Shown here: positions 40,657 through 51,815 of the stretch, in pieces
Numbering within the stretch: position 1 is the stretch's first letter
Layout: each line of letters starts with the position of its first letter
DNA from: Halomonas sp. A40-4
GTDB lineage: Bacteria > Pseudomonadota > Gammaproteobacteria > Pseudomonadales > Halomonadaceae
Assembly: GCF_015767635.1 (NCBI RefSeq)
Contig: NZ_CP065230.1
Coordinates: 310,001 to 374,000 of the forward strand
Direction: 5' to 3'
Length of the DNA stretch: 64,000 nucleotides
The notes under the pieces: generated by a model
What the model was told of the DNA's origin: nothing
What the model saw: the letters and a program-made list of their open reading frames with translations, nothing else
Database searches by the model: none
Program-made: the position numbers and the translations under genes

Positions 40657-42672
40657 TTATCCGAGTAGCTCATTGGCCTGTTTGACGACGTTTTCGACGG
40701 TAAAACCGAAATGCTTGAATAGGTCGCCCGCCGGGGCCGATTCTCCGTAGGTGGTCATGCCGATCACCCGGCCATCCAGGCCCACGTACTTGTACCAGTA
40801 GTCCGCATGCCCGGCTTCGATGGCGATACGCTTGGTGACCGCCTTGGGCAGTACGCTTTCACGGTATTCGGCATCCTGGCCGTTAAAACGGTAGGCCGAG
40901 GGCATGGACACCACACGGACGGCCCTGCCCTGCTGCTCGAGCTCAGCGGCGGCGTCCATCGCCAACGACACTTCTGAGCCGGTGGCAATCAGAATCAGCT
41001 CGGGCGTTACGGGCGTGCCTTCACTGTCCTTGAGAACAGGGTCTTTAAGCACGTACGCCCCGTTTTGAATCGACGCCAGCTGTGCCTTGGTGCGCTGCTG
41101 ATGGGGCAGGCCCTGACGCGAGAGAACCAGCGCGGTGGGGCCGGAGTGGCGTTTGAGGGCGGCGTCCCAGGCCGCCACGGTTTCCACCGCATCGCAAGGG
41201 CGCCAGGTGTTCAGGTTGGGCGTGGTGCGCAGGCTGGTCAGCTGCTCGATCGGTTGGTGGGTCGGGCCATCTTCGCCAAGGCCGATGGAGTCATGGGTGA
41301 AGACGTAAATCGCCTGTTGCCCCATCAGCGATGCCATGCGCACTGAATTACGCATGTACTCCATGAAAATCAGGAAGGTCGCCCCGAACGGCACAAAGCC
41401 GCCGTGCAGGCCAATCCCGTTCATGACCGCGCCCATGCCAAACTCGCGCACGCCATAGTGCAGGTAGTTGCCACTGGCGTCTTCCGGCGTGATCGCTTTG
41501 GCGCCGTTCCAGAACGTCAGGTTCGATGGGGCCAGGTCGGCACTGCCGCCCAATAGCTCCGGCATCTGCGGGCCAATTACGTTCAACGTTTCAAAGGAGG
41601 CCTTGCGTGAGGCAATGCTGTCGCCCTTTTCCTGGGCTTGCTCAAGCAGCGCTTCGGTGGGCAGCTCCGCAGGCAGCTGCGCCTTCATACGGCGCTGGAA
41701 CTCGCGTGCTTCGGCGGGGAACGCCTCCGCATAGCGGTCAAACCGGGCATTCCATGCCTGCTGGTGCGCGCGGCCGGCTTCGCGGGCATCCCAGGCTGAA
41801 TAGATTGGCTCTGGAACATGGAAGGGTGCATGGGGCCAGCCCAGTTGCTCGCGGGCGGCCGCCACTTCGTCATCCCCCAATGCCGCCCCATGGGCTTCTT
41901 CCTTGCCCTGCTTGTTAGGGGCACCAAAGCCGATGATGGTTTTGCAGATAATCAGGCTGGGTTTGTCATCGTGGCTTTTGGCCAGTTCAATGGCCGCGTT
42001 GACCTCGTCCGGGTTGTGGCCGTCAACCGTCGGCACCACGTGCCAGCCGTACGCCTCAAAACGTTTCGCCGTATCGTCGGTAAACCAGCCTTTCACTTCG
42101 CCGTCGATGGAGATGCCGTTATCGTCATACACCGCAATCAGTTTGCCGAGCTGCTGGGTGCCCGCCAGCGACGCCGCTTCGTGGGAAATGCCCTCCATCA
42201 GGCAGCCGTCACCCAGGAAGCACCAGGTGTGGTGGTCGACGATGGTGTGGCCAGGGCGGTTGAACTGCGCCGCCAGGGTTTTTTCGGCGATGGCAAAGCC
42301 CACGGCGTTGGCAAAGCCCTGCCCCAACGGGCCAGTGGTGGTTTCAATGCCCGGTGCGTAGCCGTATTCCGGGTGCCCGGCGGTCGGCGAGTGCAACTGG
42401 CGGAAATTCTGCAGTTGTTCCAGGCTGAGCTCATAACCGGTCAGGTGCAGCAGCGAATAGAGCAGCATGGAGCCGTGTCCGTTGGACAGCACGAACCGAT
42501 CACGATCGGCCCATTTCGGGTCTTCGGGGTTGTGCTTGAGGTGGTCATTCCACAGCACTTCGGCAATATCCGCCATCCCCATGGGCGCGCCCGGATGGCC
42601 GGACTTGGCCTTCTGGACGGCATCCATGGAAAGGGCGCGAATGGCATTGGCCAGCTCAAAACGGGACGGCAT
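40657..42672 (-). CDS. tkt: Transketolase
   Basis: 671 residues, thiamine-diphosphate enzyme of the pentose phosphate and Calvin pathways. [14 protein letters not shown] near the N terminus, [13 protein letters not shown], the ThDP motif [18 protein letters not shown] ending in an Asn/Asp-rich stretch, and the pyrimidine domain with [16 protein letters not shown]. Start at 42672 with GAGGAG upstream; the frame runs 54 codons further but those do not match the family. Divergent from metK, as in Pseudomonas. Confidence 0.97.
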   Translation of the reverse strand: MPSRFELANAIRALSMDAVQKAKSGHPGAPMGMADIAEVLWNDHLKHNPEDPKWADRDRFVLSNGHGSMLLYSLLHLTGYELSLEQLQNFRQLHSPTAGHPEYGYAPGIETTTGPLGQGFANAVGFAIAEKTLAAQFNRPGHTIVDHHTWCFLGDGCLMEGISHEAASLAGTQQLGKLIAVYDDNGISIDGEVKGWFTDDTAKRFEAYGWHVVPTVDGHNPDEVNAAIELAKSHDDKPSLIICKTIIGFGAPNKQGKEEAHGAALGDDEVAAAREQLGWPHAPFHVPEPIYSAWDAREAGRAHQQAWNARFDRYAEAFPAEAREFQRRMKAQLPAELPTEALLEQAQEKGDSIASRKASFETLNVIGPQMPELLGGSADLAPSNLTFWNGAKAITPEDASGNYLHYGVREFGMGAVMNGIGLHGGFVPFGATFLIFMEYMRNSVRMASLMGQQAIYVFTHDSIGLGEDGPTHQPIEQLTSLRTTPNLNTWRPCDAVETVAAWDAALKRHSGPTALVLSRQGLPHQQRTKAQLASIQNGAYVLKDPVLKDSEGTPVTPELILIATGSEVSLAMDAAAELEQQGRAVRVVSMPSAYRFNGQDAEYRESVLPKAVTKRIAIEAGHADYWYKYVGLDGRVIGMTTYGESAPAGDLFKHFGFTVENVVKQANELLG

Positions 42673-42902
42673 GGGGTGCTCCTCGCTTGAAAACGTGAAT
42701 AATAAAGCGCTATTGTCGCTGACTTCCCGGGCGTCGGCAAATTCTATGGGCTCGTTCTGGGAAGAACTTCCAACAGCGTGTAAACTTTGGCCCCCGAAGC
42801 GCAGTGTTGCTTCTTTAATAGGTGGGCAGGGCAACTTCCTGCCATGATTTCCTGCTGATGCTGCGGTGACTTGCCGCCGTCACACCGAGGGTAGAGTGCG
42901 CG

Positions 42903-44123
42903 ATGAGCGAATATTCCCTGTTTACCTCCGAGTCCGTCTCCGAAGGTCATCCTGATAAAATTGCCGACCAGATTTCCGATGCGGTGCTGGATGCCATTAT
43001 TGCCCGTGACAAGCAGGCGCGCGTTGCCTGTGAAACCATGGTCAAGACCGGTGTCGCGATCATCGCCGGTGAAATCAGCACGAATGCCTGGGTGGACCTT
43101 GAGACCCTGGTACGTGAAGTGATTACTGAGATTGGCTATACCTCATCGGATGTGGGCTTCGATGGCGCCACCTGTGGCGTGGTCAATCTGATCGGTAAAC
43201 AGAGCGTCGATATTGCCCAGGGCGTTGATCGTAGCAAGCCGGAAGATCAGGGCGCGGGCGATCAGGGGTTGATGTTTGGCTACGCCACCAACGAGACCGA
43301 CTCCTTCATGCCGGCGCCGATCCATTACTCGCATCGTCTGGTGGAGCGCCAGGCGGAGCTGCGCAAGAACGGCCTGCTGCCATGGTTGCGCCCGGATGCC
43401 AAGAGCCAGGTGACCTTCCGCTATAATGAAGAAGGCCAACCCTGCGGCGTCGATGCCGTGGTGCTTTCCACCCAGCACGATCCGGATATCGACCAGCAAG
43501 ACCTGCGTAAAATGGTCAAGCGGGAAATTATTGAACAGGTGATCCCCGCTGAATGGCTCGATGATGATACCCAATACCACATCAACCCCACCGGTAAATT
43601 CGTGATTGGCGGCCCGGTGGGCGACTGTGGCTTGACCGGCCGCAAGATCATTGTCGATACCTACGGCGGCATGGCACGCCACGGCGGCGGTGCCTTCTCG
43701 GGCAAGGATCCGTCCAAGGTTGATCGCAGCGCGGCTTATGCCGGTCGCTATGTGGCCAAAAACATCGTGGCGGCGGGCCTCGCCGACAAGTGTGAAATCC
43801 AGATTTCCTACGCGATCGGCGTGGCCGAGCCGACCTCCGTGTCCATCGATACCTTCGGTACCGGCAAGGTGAGTGATGCCCAGATCGTCAAACTGGTGCG
43901 TGAGCATTTTGATCTGCGTCCTTTCGCGATTACCCGAATGCTCGACCTGCTTCATCCGATGTACCAGCTGACCGCCGCATACGGACACTTTGGCCGCGAG
44001 CCGTTTGAGCACAGCTACCATTGGGTCGATGATAAAGGCCATACCCAACAAGAGACGTTCATCGCCTTCCCTTGGGAGCGCACCGACAAGGCCGATACGC
44101 TCCGTCAGGCAGCAGCTTTGTAA
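42903..44123 (+). CDS. metK: S-adenosylmethionine synthetase
   Basis: 406 residues; makes SAM from methionine and [33 protein letters not shown] and [19 protein letters not shown] are the diagnostic blocks. Promoter must lie in 42673-42902, shared with divergent tkt. I looked for a SAM riboswitch there and saw none. Confidence 0.98.
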   Translation: MSEYSLFTSESVSEGHPDKIADQISDAVLDAIIARDKQARVACETMVKTGVAIIAGEISTNAWVDLETLVREVITEIGYTSSDVGFDGATCGVVNLIGKQSVDIAQGVDRSKPEDQGAGDQGLMFGYATNETDSFMPAPIHYSHRLVERQAELRKNGLLPWLRPDAKSQVTFRYNEEGQPCGVDAVVLSTQHDPDIDQQDLRKMVKREIIEQVIPAEWLDDDTQYHINPTGKFVIGGPVGDCGLTGRKIIVDTYGGMARHGGGAFSGKDPSKVDRSAAYAGRYVAKNIVAAGLADKCEIQISYAIGVAEPTSVSIDTFGTGKVSDAQIVKLVREHFDLRPFAITRMLDLLHPMYQLTAAYGHFGREPFEHSYHWVDDKGHTQQETFIAFPWERTDKADTLRQAAAL

Positions 44124-44146
44124 GATATTTGCTCGCTGTGTTGTAA

Positions 44147-45913
<1,767 letters not shown>

Positions 45914-45942
45914 CCCATTGGGTGGTCGGCGGATTAAAGCGT

Positions 45943-46878
45943 CTACCCCAGCCCCGTCATGCGTAGCATTAAACCGAGATAGAGCGGAATTAGCAGCGGC
46001 GCAAGCAGTGTCGTGACCAGCACTGCTAAGGCGCCTTTTTGGGGCTGGATGCCCAGTTCCATGGCCACCACCACGACATTGGCGGCCATGGGTACCACGC
46101 CCATTAACAACAGTGCCAAGGCCAGTTCCGTGGAAAGTGGCGCCACCCACTGCAGTATTAAAACGGCCGCTAGCATGACCAATGGCCACATCAGGTAGCG
46201 CAGTCCCAAGCAGGAAGCGACAAAGCGCGTATCCCAGGCGGCAAGCGTCACTTGGCTTAGGGTCATGCCGATAATCATCATCCCCAGCAACGTGTAGGTG
46301 GCGGGGAACACTTGCAGGGAACTCATGACCGTGGCGGGGACGTTGATCTCAAGGGCGCTAAGCAGTAACGCTAACAGGAAAGCGTAGATAAGCGGTAAAC
46401 GAGAAATCTTGATCAAGCTCTCGCGTATCGAAAAGCGACCGCGGGCGCTGAGGTAAAAGCCCACGGTAAATTCATAGATATTAATCCCCAGCATGCAGAA
46501 CAGGTAAAGGGTAACGCCCTCGGGGGGTAGCAATATCAACGCAATCGGCAAGCCAAAGTAGCCGGTATTGCCGGTTCCCGAGGAAAATGCCAGCAGGGCG
46601 GCTTCCTGTTCGCCAAAGCGGTGGCGCGTGACGCGTTGTACCAACAGTGCCATCAGGCTCGCGACAATGAACAGCGCTAATGTGAGTAGTAAGTAGTCAG
46701 GCGTTGGACCGCCGTTCATCAGCGCGCGAAAAATGGTAAAGGGAGCGATCAGATAAACTAGCAGCGTGGCAATCGGGCGAGGGTCGAGCTTGAGCCGTTG
46801 GGCGGCTAGCCAGCCTAACCCCACATAGCCGAGTAACATGAGTAGCGGCCCAACCAATGCCCCAGGTGTAAGGTCCAT
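45943..46878 (-). CDS. AEC family transporter (auxin efflux carrier fold)
   Basis: 311 residues, ten predicted helices. N- and C-terminal halves each carry the fold's broken-helix asparagine/glycine stretches (SSGTGNTGYFGLPIAL; VVPMAANVVVVAMEL). Bacterial relatives include malonate and malate permeases and many of unknown substrate. Divergent from metF, convergent with ligB. Substrate unknown. Confidence 0.88.
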   Translation of the reverse strand: MDLTPGALVGPLLMLLGYVGLGWLAAQRLKLDPRPIATLLVYLIAPFTIFRALMNGGPTPDYLLLTLALFIVASLMALLVQRVTRHRFGEQEAALLAFSSGTGNTGYFGLPIALILLPPEGVTLYLFCMLGINIYEFTVGFYLSARGRFSIRESLIKISRLPLIYAFLLALLLSALEINVPATVMSSLQVFPATYTLLGMMIIGMTLSQVTLAAWDTRFVASCLGLRYLMWPLVMLAAVLILQWVAPLSTELALALLLMGVVPMAANVVVVAMELGIQPQKGALAVLVTTLLAPLLIPLYLGLMLRMTGLG

Positions 46879-47022
46879 TTACCCTCCGGTAATAAGAGTA
46901 GTCACTGATCAACATGAGCCGAATTAAAGGCCGAGCGTGGAATCTTTCATTAGCCTCAGCGCAACGGAACAGCGAGAATACCCCAAAATATCATGACTAT
47001 TGTCACATTATGAGGAAATCCC

Positions 47023-47865
47023 ATGAGCCGCCACGAGCATCCGCTAGGTATTAGCTTTGAATTCTTTCCTCCGGGCACTGATGCCGGGCGCGACAAGCTA
47101 ATCCAGACACGCGATGAACTGGCCGCCCGCAATCCGCGGTTTTTCTCGGTTACCTACGGTGCCGGTGGTTCGACTCAGGCGCGTACTCGTGAGATTGTTC
47201 GCAAGGTGAGTCAGAGCGGTGTTACGACTGCCCCGCACCTGTCCTGTATTGGGAGCGAAAAAGCCCAACTGCGCGATCTGTTGACCCAGTACCGAGAAGA
47301 AGGCGTCGACAGCCTGGTGGCCCTGCGTGGCGACATGCCATCCGGTATGGCCAGCATCGGTGAGCTGCGCTACGCCAATGAGCTGGTCGAGTTCATTCGC
47401 GATGAAACAGGCGATCATTTTGATATTGCCGTTGCTGCGTATCCAGAATCTCATCCACAGGCCCCGAATCTAGACAGGGATGTGGAAAACTTTGCGCGTA
47501 AAATGAAGGCGGGAGCCAACATGGCGATTACCCAATACTTCTTTACCGCGGATGCCTATTTCCACTTTGTTGATAAAGCCCGCGCATTGGGCGTTGAGCA
47601 GCCGATTATTCCGGGCATCATGCCGATTACCAACTACACCAAGCTGGCGCGCTTTTCCGACGCCTGTGGCGCGGAAATCCCCCGCTGGATTCGCAAGCAG
47701 CTGGAATCCTACGGCGACGACAGCGAAGCCATTGCCGATTTTGGCACCGATGTCGTCAGTCGACTCTGCCAGCGTTTGCTGGATGGCGGGGCACCGGGCT
47801 TGCACTTCTATACCCTTAATCAGTCCAAGCCGGTGTTGAAGGTTGTTGATAACCTGAGCGGCTAG
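47023..47865 (+). CDS. metF: 5,10-methylenetetrahydrofolate reductase
   Basis: 280 residues, FAD-dependent TIM barrel that makes methyl-tetrahydrofolate for methionine synthesis. SFEFFPPGTDAG with the catalytic Glu, VTYGAGGS, HLSCIGS, LVALRGDMP (FAD site), YPESHPQA and QYFFTADAYF. Start at ATG 47023 with GAGGAA upstream. Together with metX, metW and metK it gives four methionine-cycle genes in the window, not in one operon. Confidence 0.97.
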   Translation: MSRHEHPLGISFEFFPPGTDAGRDKLIQTRDELAARNPRFFSVTYGAGGSTQARTREIVRKVSQSGVTTAPHLSCIGSEKAQLRDLLTQYREEGVDSLVALRGDMPSGMASIGELRYANELVEFIRDETGDHFDIAVAAYPESHPQAPNLDRDVENFARKMKAGANMAITQYFFTADAYFHFVDKARALGVEQPIIPGIMPITNYTKLARFSDACGAEIPRWIRKQLESYGDDSEAIADFGTDVVSRLCQRLLDGGAPGLHFYTLNQSKPVLKVVDNLSG

Positions 47866-47888
47866 GCCGATAGATGAACCCGAAATAC

Positions 47889-47925
47889 AAAAACCCCGCT
47901 CAGTTAACTTTGAGCGGGGTTTTTT
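47889..47925. terminator. Bidirectional terminator between metF and the TRAP permease
   Basis: AAAAACCCCGCTCA / TGAGCGGGGTTTTT (47889-47902, 47911-47924), loop GTTAACTT, A and T runs at the ends. Closes both convergent genes. Confidence 0.92.
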
Positions 47926-47953
47926 AGGCTTCGCGTTTAGCGACTTGAGTCAA

Positions 47954-50155
47954 TTAGCCCGTTTGCGGCGTCTTGTTGCCACCGCCGTGCTGTTTACGCT
48001 GCATGATAAACAGGATGGCACCAATGACCAGGCCTGCTACATCGGTATAAATACCGCCGTAAATCATGAAGATCGCACCTACCAGCATGACGATACGCTG
48101 GAGTGTATTCACTGGACCGAAGAACCATTTCTGGACCATGCCCGATAGCAATACGATACCCAGTGTTGCGGTAACCCCGACGCGCAGAATCTGCATGGCA
48201 GAGCCTTCCATCAACATGGCCGGGCTGTAGAAGAACATGAACGGCACGATGAAAGCGGCTAACCCGATCTTGAAAGACGCCACCGAGGTGCCCATGGGGT
48301 TGTCGCCGGAAATACCCGCTGCCGCGTAGGAGGCAAGTGCCACCGGTGGGGTAATGGCGGAGACCACCGCAAAGTAGAACACGAAGAAGTGGGCAACCAG
48401 AGGTTCAATGCCAATGTTGATCAAGCCAGGCGCGACGACCGAAGCCGCCACGGCATATGCCGCCGTGGTGGGCATGCCCATCCCCAGCAGAATACTGATC
48501 AGCATGGCGAATACCAGAGCCAGAAGCTGGCTGACGCCTGCCAGACCGAGCAGCAGCGACGAGAAACGTGCCCCCACGCCGGTCAGCGAGATAACACCAA
48601 CGATCAAACCCGCACAGGCACACACAGCGATGATCTGAATTGACATGGTGCCGGCCAGTTGGAGCGCTTTCAGAATGGCACGAAGGCCCATTTTGTTAGG
48701 TGAAATCCAACTGACAACCGCTGCTGATGCCGTCGCCAGAGTCCCCGCACGAATCACCGAATAACCCATGAACAGAGCAACGATCAGGATGATAATGGGG
48801 GCAAACAGATAGACCTGCTTGATCAGCCGGGAGAATAGCGGAATCTCTTCTTTGCGCATGCCGCGCATGCCTTTACGGGCCGCTTCAAAGTCGACCATGA
48901 AGTAGACGGATGCAAAGTAGAGAACGGCAGGAATAATGGCGGCAATGGCAATCTCGGTATACGGAATACCGGTTACTTCGGCCATGATGAAGGCGCCCGC
49001 GCCCATGATCGGGGGCATGATCTGCCCGCCGGTAGAGGCGGCCGCTTCAATCGCGCCCGCACTTCGCGCGGGGTAACCGACCTTTTTCATCAGCGGGATC
49101 GTCAGCGAGCCGGTCGATACGACGTTACCGGCGGATGTGCCGTTGATCATGCCCATCAGGCCCGACGCGAAGATAGACACCTTGGCCGGGCCACCGCGAG
49201 CTCGCCCAGCCGCCGCAAAGGCGAAATTGACGAAATAATCGCCCACTTTGGAGGCCTGCAGAAAGGCAGCGAAAATAATGAACAGAATAATGTAGGTCGA
49301 CGATACGGCAGTGGTGGGCCCGAGAATGCCCGTATCGGTATATACCTGGCTGAAGAACCGCTGCAGCGAAAGGCCGGGGTAGCCCAGAAAGCCGGGCAAC
49401 GCAGGACCTGCAAAAACATAGGTCAAGAATACCGCTGAGATGACCACCAACGCCAACCCGGCGACGCGGCGGGTCAACTCCAGAATCAGCATGGAGCCTG
49501 CAATTGCCGCCCAGGAAATACCTGACGGGGCAAAGGACGTGCCGGTCGACATGCGTATGTTGGTGTTGAACGCCACCAGCAGATAGCCTGCACTGGCGGC
49601 CGCGCACACCATGAGCACCAGATCTGCCGGATTAAAGCGATGGCGGGCCTGACGATAAAACCATGACAGTACAATGGCACCGGCGGTGGTCGCCATGAGC
49701 GGATAACCGTAATGCCAGTTCTCGACGCTGGGGTCGATACGCATTGCTTCGCCACTGAGGGTCTGGTGCATCAGGAACACTTGCACAAGTGTATAGGTGG
49801 CGGGAACAAGCAGCGCGTAACTTGCCCACTTCAAGGCAGCGCCAGATGCCTGGTGGTCGTCTTCGGCAAAACGAGCACCTGCAAATAACCCGTAACCGAG
49901 AATAAGCGCACCGGCTATGTGCAAGATACGAAACGACCAAGTTTCCAAAGGAAACACGTTAAGTGAAATCAGGTGGAAACTTGAATAGGCAATGGCTAAC
50001 GCCGCAAACAAGAAAAACTGCCAGCCGGTAAAAAGACGGCGGTTGGATTCAACAATCTCTTCATCGACACCCTCGACAATAGACTCAGGGGCAGATTCAG
50101 CATCCTGGGCATCATCCTTGAGGCCGTTGGGTTCTTGGTCGGTTTTGTGACTCAT
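47954..50155 (-). CDS. TRAP transporter, fused small and large permease subunits (TAXI type)
   Basis: 733 residues. Cytosolic acidic N terminus of ~40 residues, then about four helices of the small (DctQ-like) part and about 13 of the large (DctM-like) part: FASGLMGMINGTSAGNVVSTGSLTIPLM, given here as its blocks GLMGMINGTSAGNVVSTG and MPPIMGAGAFIMAE, and LGMGMPTTAAYAVAA. Such fused permeases pair with TAXI binding proteins and import organic acids with sodium. It is downstream of the binding-protein gene behind an attenuator-like hairpin, with GAGGGTGA as ribosome site. Confidence 0.94.
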   Translation of the reverse strand: MSHKTDQEPNGLKDDAQDAESAPESIVEGVDEEIVESNRRLFTGWQFFLFAALAIAYSSFHLISLNVFPLETWSFRILHIAGALILGYGLFAGARFAEDDHQASGAALKWASYALLVPATYTLVQVFLMHQTLSGEAMRIDPSVENWHYGYPLMATTAGAIVLSWFYRQARHRFNPADLVLMVCAAASAGYLLVAFNTNIRMSTGTSFAPSGISWAAIAGSMLILELTRRVAGLALVVISAVFLTYVFAGPALPGFLGYPGLSLQRFFSQVYTDTGILGPTTAVSSTYIILFIIFAAFLQASKVGDYFVNFAFAAAGRARGGPAKVSIFASGLMGMINGTSAGNVVSTGSLTIPLMKKVGYPARSAGAIEAAASTGGQIMPPIMGAGAFIMAEVTGIPYTEIAIAAIIPAVLYFASVYFMVDFEAARKGMRGMRKEEIPLFSRLIKQVYLFAPIIILIVALFMGYSVIRAGTLATASAAVVSWISPNKMGLRAILKALQLAGTMSIQIIAVCACAGLIVGVISLTGVGARFSSLLLGLAGVSQLLALVFAMLISILLGMGMPTTAAYAVAASVVAPGLINIGIEPLVAHFFVFYFAVVSAITPPVALASYAAAGISGDNPMGTSVASFKIGLAAFIVPFMFFYSPAMLMEGSAMQILRVGVTATLGIVLLSGMVQKWFFGPVNTLQRIVMLVGAIFMIYGGIYTDVAGLVIGAILFIMQRKQHGGGNKTPQTG

Positions 50156-50197
50156 TAGAGTTCACCCTCACAGCAAACAAAGGGGCATTAGCGAAAA

Positions 50198-50229
50198 CTG
50201 CCCCAGCCAATCTTGATTGGCCGGGGCAG
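50198..50229 (-). terminator. Attenuator-like hairpin between binding protein and permease genes
   Basis: 15-base arms (50198-50212, 50215-50229) with one mismatch and a two-base loop, followed on the minus strand by TTTTCGC. It starts 17 bases after the binding-protein stop. This is the usual way to make more binding protein than permease: partial termination plus protection of the upstream mRNA. Confidence 0.7.
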
Positions 50230-50246
50230 GCGACAACAAGTGTTGC

Positions 50247-51227
50247 TTACTTGATCATGTCTTCGTCGATCTCGTAGCCGTTCTCTTCATACCAGCGAGC
50301 GGCACCGGGATGGAAAGGCAGCACAGTGTTGTGCTTGATGTTTTCCGGAATGGTGGTAGCTGCACTGCGGTGGACCGACATCATGCGGTCGTTGTTTTCC
50401 ATAGTGGCTTTGGTGACTTCGTAAACAAAGTCTTCAGGCAGGTCGCAACCGGCGATGGCAAAGTTCCACATGGAAACGGCGCGGGCGTCTTCTTCCAGCG
50501 TTTCATAAGTGCTAGCCGGGATGGAGAATTCCGCCACAGGGAAAGCGTTCATCACCGTTTCCAACTCTTCTTCATTGAACTCGATGATGTTTACATCGGT
50601 TTGGACTTCGAGTTGGCTGACGGCCGGGATGGGGATGCCAGCGGCAAAGGCGATGACGTCCAGCAAGCCGTCCTGCAGCTGACCACCCAGGTCGGACCAA
50701 CCGCCATTCCGGCGTTCAAAGTTGACGCCTAGCTCTTCCAGCATTGCCGGGAAGTAGGTGTCAGACGTGGACGCCGATGGGCCAAAGCCGATACGTGCGC
50801 CATCGGGAATATCGGAAATTGATTCAATGCCGCTGTCGGAGAGCACGGTGATTGAGAACGGGGTTTCGTACATCGGGAACATCGCGCAGACGTTGTCCAT
50901 TTCCAGTCCCGGGGCGAGGGGGCTTTTGCCGTTCACCGCATCGGCAGCCGGGCCCATGGTGGCCAGACCAAAGGCGGCATCGCCGTTATGCACCAGTGCC
51001 AGGTTCTGGGTAGGGCCGCCGGTCACCTCGCCACCGCCTGAGATGTCTAACTCATCAGCGATAAAGTTGGCCCAGCCGGAGCCATAAACGAAGTAAGTAC
51101 CGCCCTGGCTAGCCGTGCCAACGGTGAAGTTGTCCGGCCAGTCTTCGCGGTCGGCATGGACGCTACCGGCCGCCAGAATCGCGCTGCTGGTCAGTAATGC
51201 CAATGTGGTCGGTTTAAAATTGCGCAT
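50247..51227 (-). CDS. TAXI family TRAP transporter substrate-binding protein
   Basis: 326 residues. Signal peptide at 1-26 (LALLTSSAILAAGSVHA). Mature protein shows the TAXI pattern: TVGTASQGGTYFVYGSGWANFI, given by its blocks TASQGGTYFVYG and GGPTQNLALVHNGDAAFGLA, then IGFGPSASTSDTYFP. It captures an organic acid in the periplasm and hands it to the fused permease. The ligand is not known; in other bacteria TAXI systems take up glutamate or 2-oxoglutarate. The gene is preceded by a sigma-54 promoter (51317-51332), so it is probably a regulated carbon-uptake system. Confidence 0.93.
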   Translation of the reverse strand: MRNFKPTTLALLTSSAILAAGSVHADREDWPDNFTVGTASQGGTYFVYGSGWANFIADELDISGGGEVTGGPTQNLALVHNGDAAFGLATMGPAADAVNGKSPLAPGLEMDNVCAMFPMYETPFSITVLSDSGIESISDIPDGARIGFGPSASTSDTYFPAMLEELGVNFERRNGGWSDLGGQLQDGLLDVIAFAAGIPIPAVSQLEVQTDVNIIEFNEEELETVMNAFPVAEFSIPASTYETLEEDARAVSMWNFAIAGCDLPEDFVYEVTKATMENNDRMMSVHRSAATTIPENIKHNTVLPFHPGAARWYEENGYEIDEDMIK

Positions 51228-51316
51228 GGCGAATTTCCCTAGTTGTTTATTGAGGTTATTAACACGCCGGCGGTATGCGAGTGAGGCAACGCCACCAGCG
51301 GTGAGCTATAAACTAG

Positions 51317-51332
51317 AGCGATTGTCGTGCCA
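51317..51332 (-). promoter_or_regulatory. Sigma-54 promoter of the TAXI-TRAP operon
   Basis: TGGCACGACAATCGCT on the minus strand: invariant GG and GC spaced by 10, full TGGCACG -24 box, one mismatch in the -12 box. Start expected near 51306, leaving a ~79-base leader. The stretch just upstream (51333-51380) is rich in A and T, as is common where DNA must bend to an enhancer. Confidence 0.75.
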
Positions 51333-51440
51333 AAAAAGGATTTTGTTTTTAAAAACAGAGGCTTAGAATTTTTGTTTTCAACGTTAGTCGTATAGAGGCA
51401 AGAACAAAGTGTCTGGGGTTGCGCACGGTACGCATGGTTT

Positions 51441-51462
51441 TGTGTGCGTTAATCCGCACACA
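51441..51462. promoter_or_regulatory. Dyad likely to be an enhancer for a sigma-54 activator
   Basis: TGTGTGCG-TTAATC-CGCACACA, a perfect 8+8 inverted repeat about 110-130 bases upstream of the TRAP sigma-54 promoter. A weaker TGCG-N7-CGCA pair lies at 51420-51434. The spacing and form suit a DctD-type dimer; identity of the binder is inferred from the dctBD-like genes at 56.7-60.0 kb. Confidence 0.55.
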
Positions 51463-51501
51463 TGAAGGCGTCGTGAAAGTAGGACAGCGATCTTTCAATC
51501 G

Positions 51502-51759
51502 CTATGAGTCGGACGATTTGTGGTCTGGATCCATGATCCGCACAGGCTGTATCTCATTCTGGGCGGGCTCCGGACGGGCTTGATTGACGCGGGTGGTCAG
51601 CTCGCTAGGTGCTTCATCCTCAATGGGTAGCTGTTCGAAAAAATCACAGCTGACGCACTCCCGGTAACGAATACCGTTCTGCTCCCAGGCACGAATGCGA
51701 TCCATGGCCGCACAGCGCGGGCAGGTCACGCCTGCAATAAAACGTTTTACGCTCGACAT
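51502..51759 (-). CDS. yheV: YheV family putative zinc ribbon protein
   Basis: 85 residues. VKRFIAGVTCPRCAAMD and RECVSCDFFEQLP give a Cys4 metal-binding ribbon, as in E. coli YheV, which also sits directly downstream of prlC. Function unknown. Start at 51759 (GGAG 7 bases upstream); a neighbouring ATG at 51762 is too close to that site. 57 bases behind prlC, surely co-transcribed. Confidence 0.9.
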   Translation of the reverse strand: MSSVKRFIAGVTCPRCAAMDRIRAWEQNGIRYRECVSCDFFEQLPIEDEAPSELTTRVNQARPEPAQNEIQPVRIMDPDHKSSDS

Positions 51760-51815
51760 CATCAGGCTCCAATGGCGCGCCCTCAAAGGAGGGCGCGCTC
51801 AGGTAGGGGGCGGGT

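Noticed and set aside
41818..42690. 290-codon plus-strand frame opposite tkt, and a 302-codon one opposite metK (43143-44051)
   Set aside because: Both are antisense to certain genes and have no recognisable motifs.
42673..42902. SAM riboswitch ahead of metK
   Set aside because: I saw no conserved core or terminator pairing of the known SAM classes.
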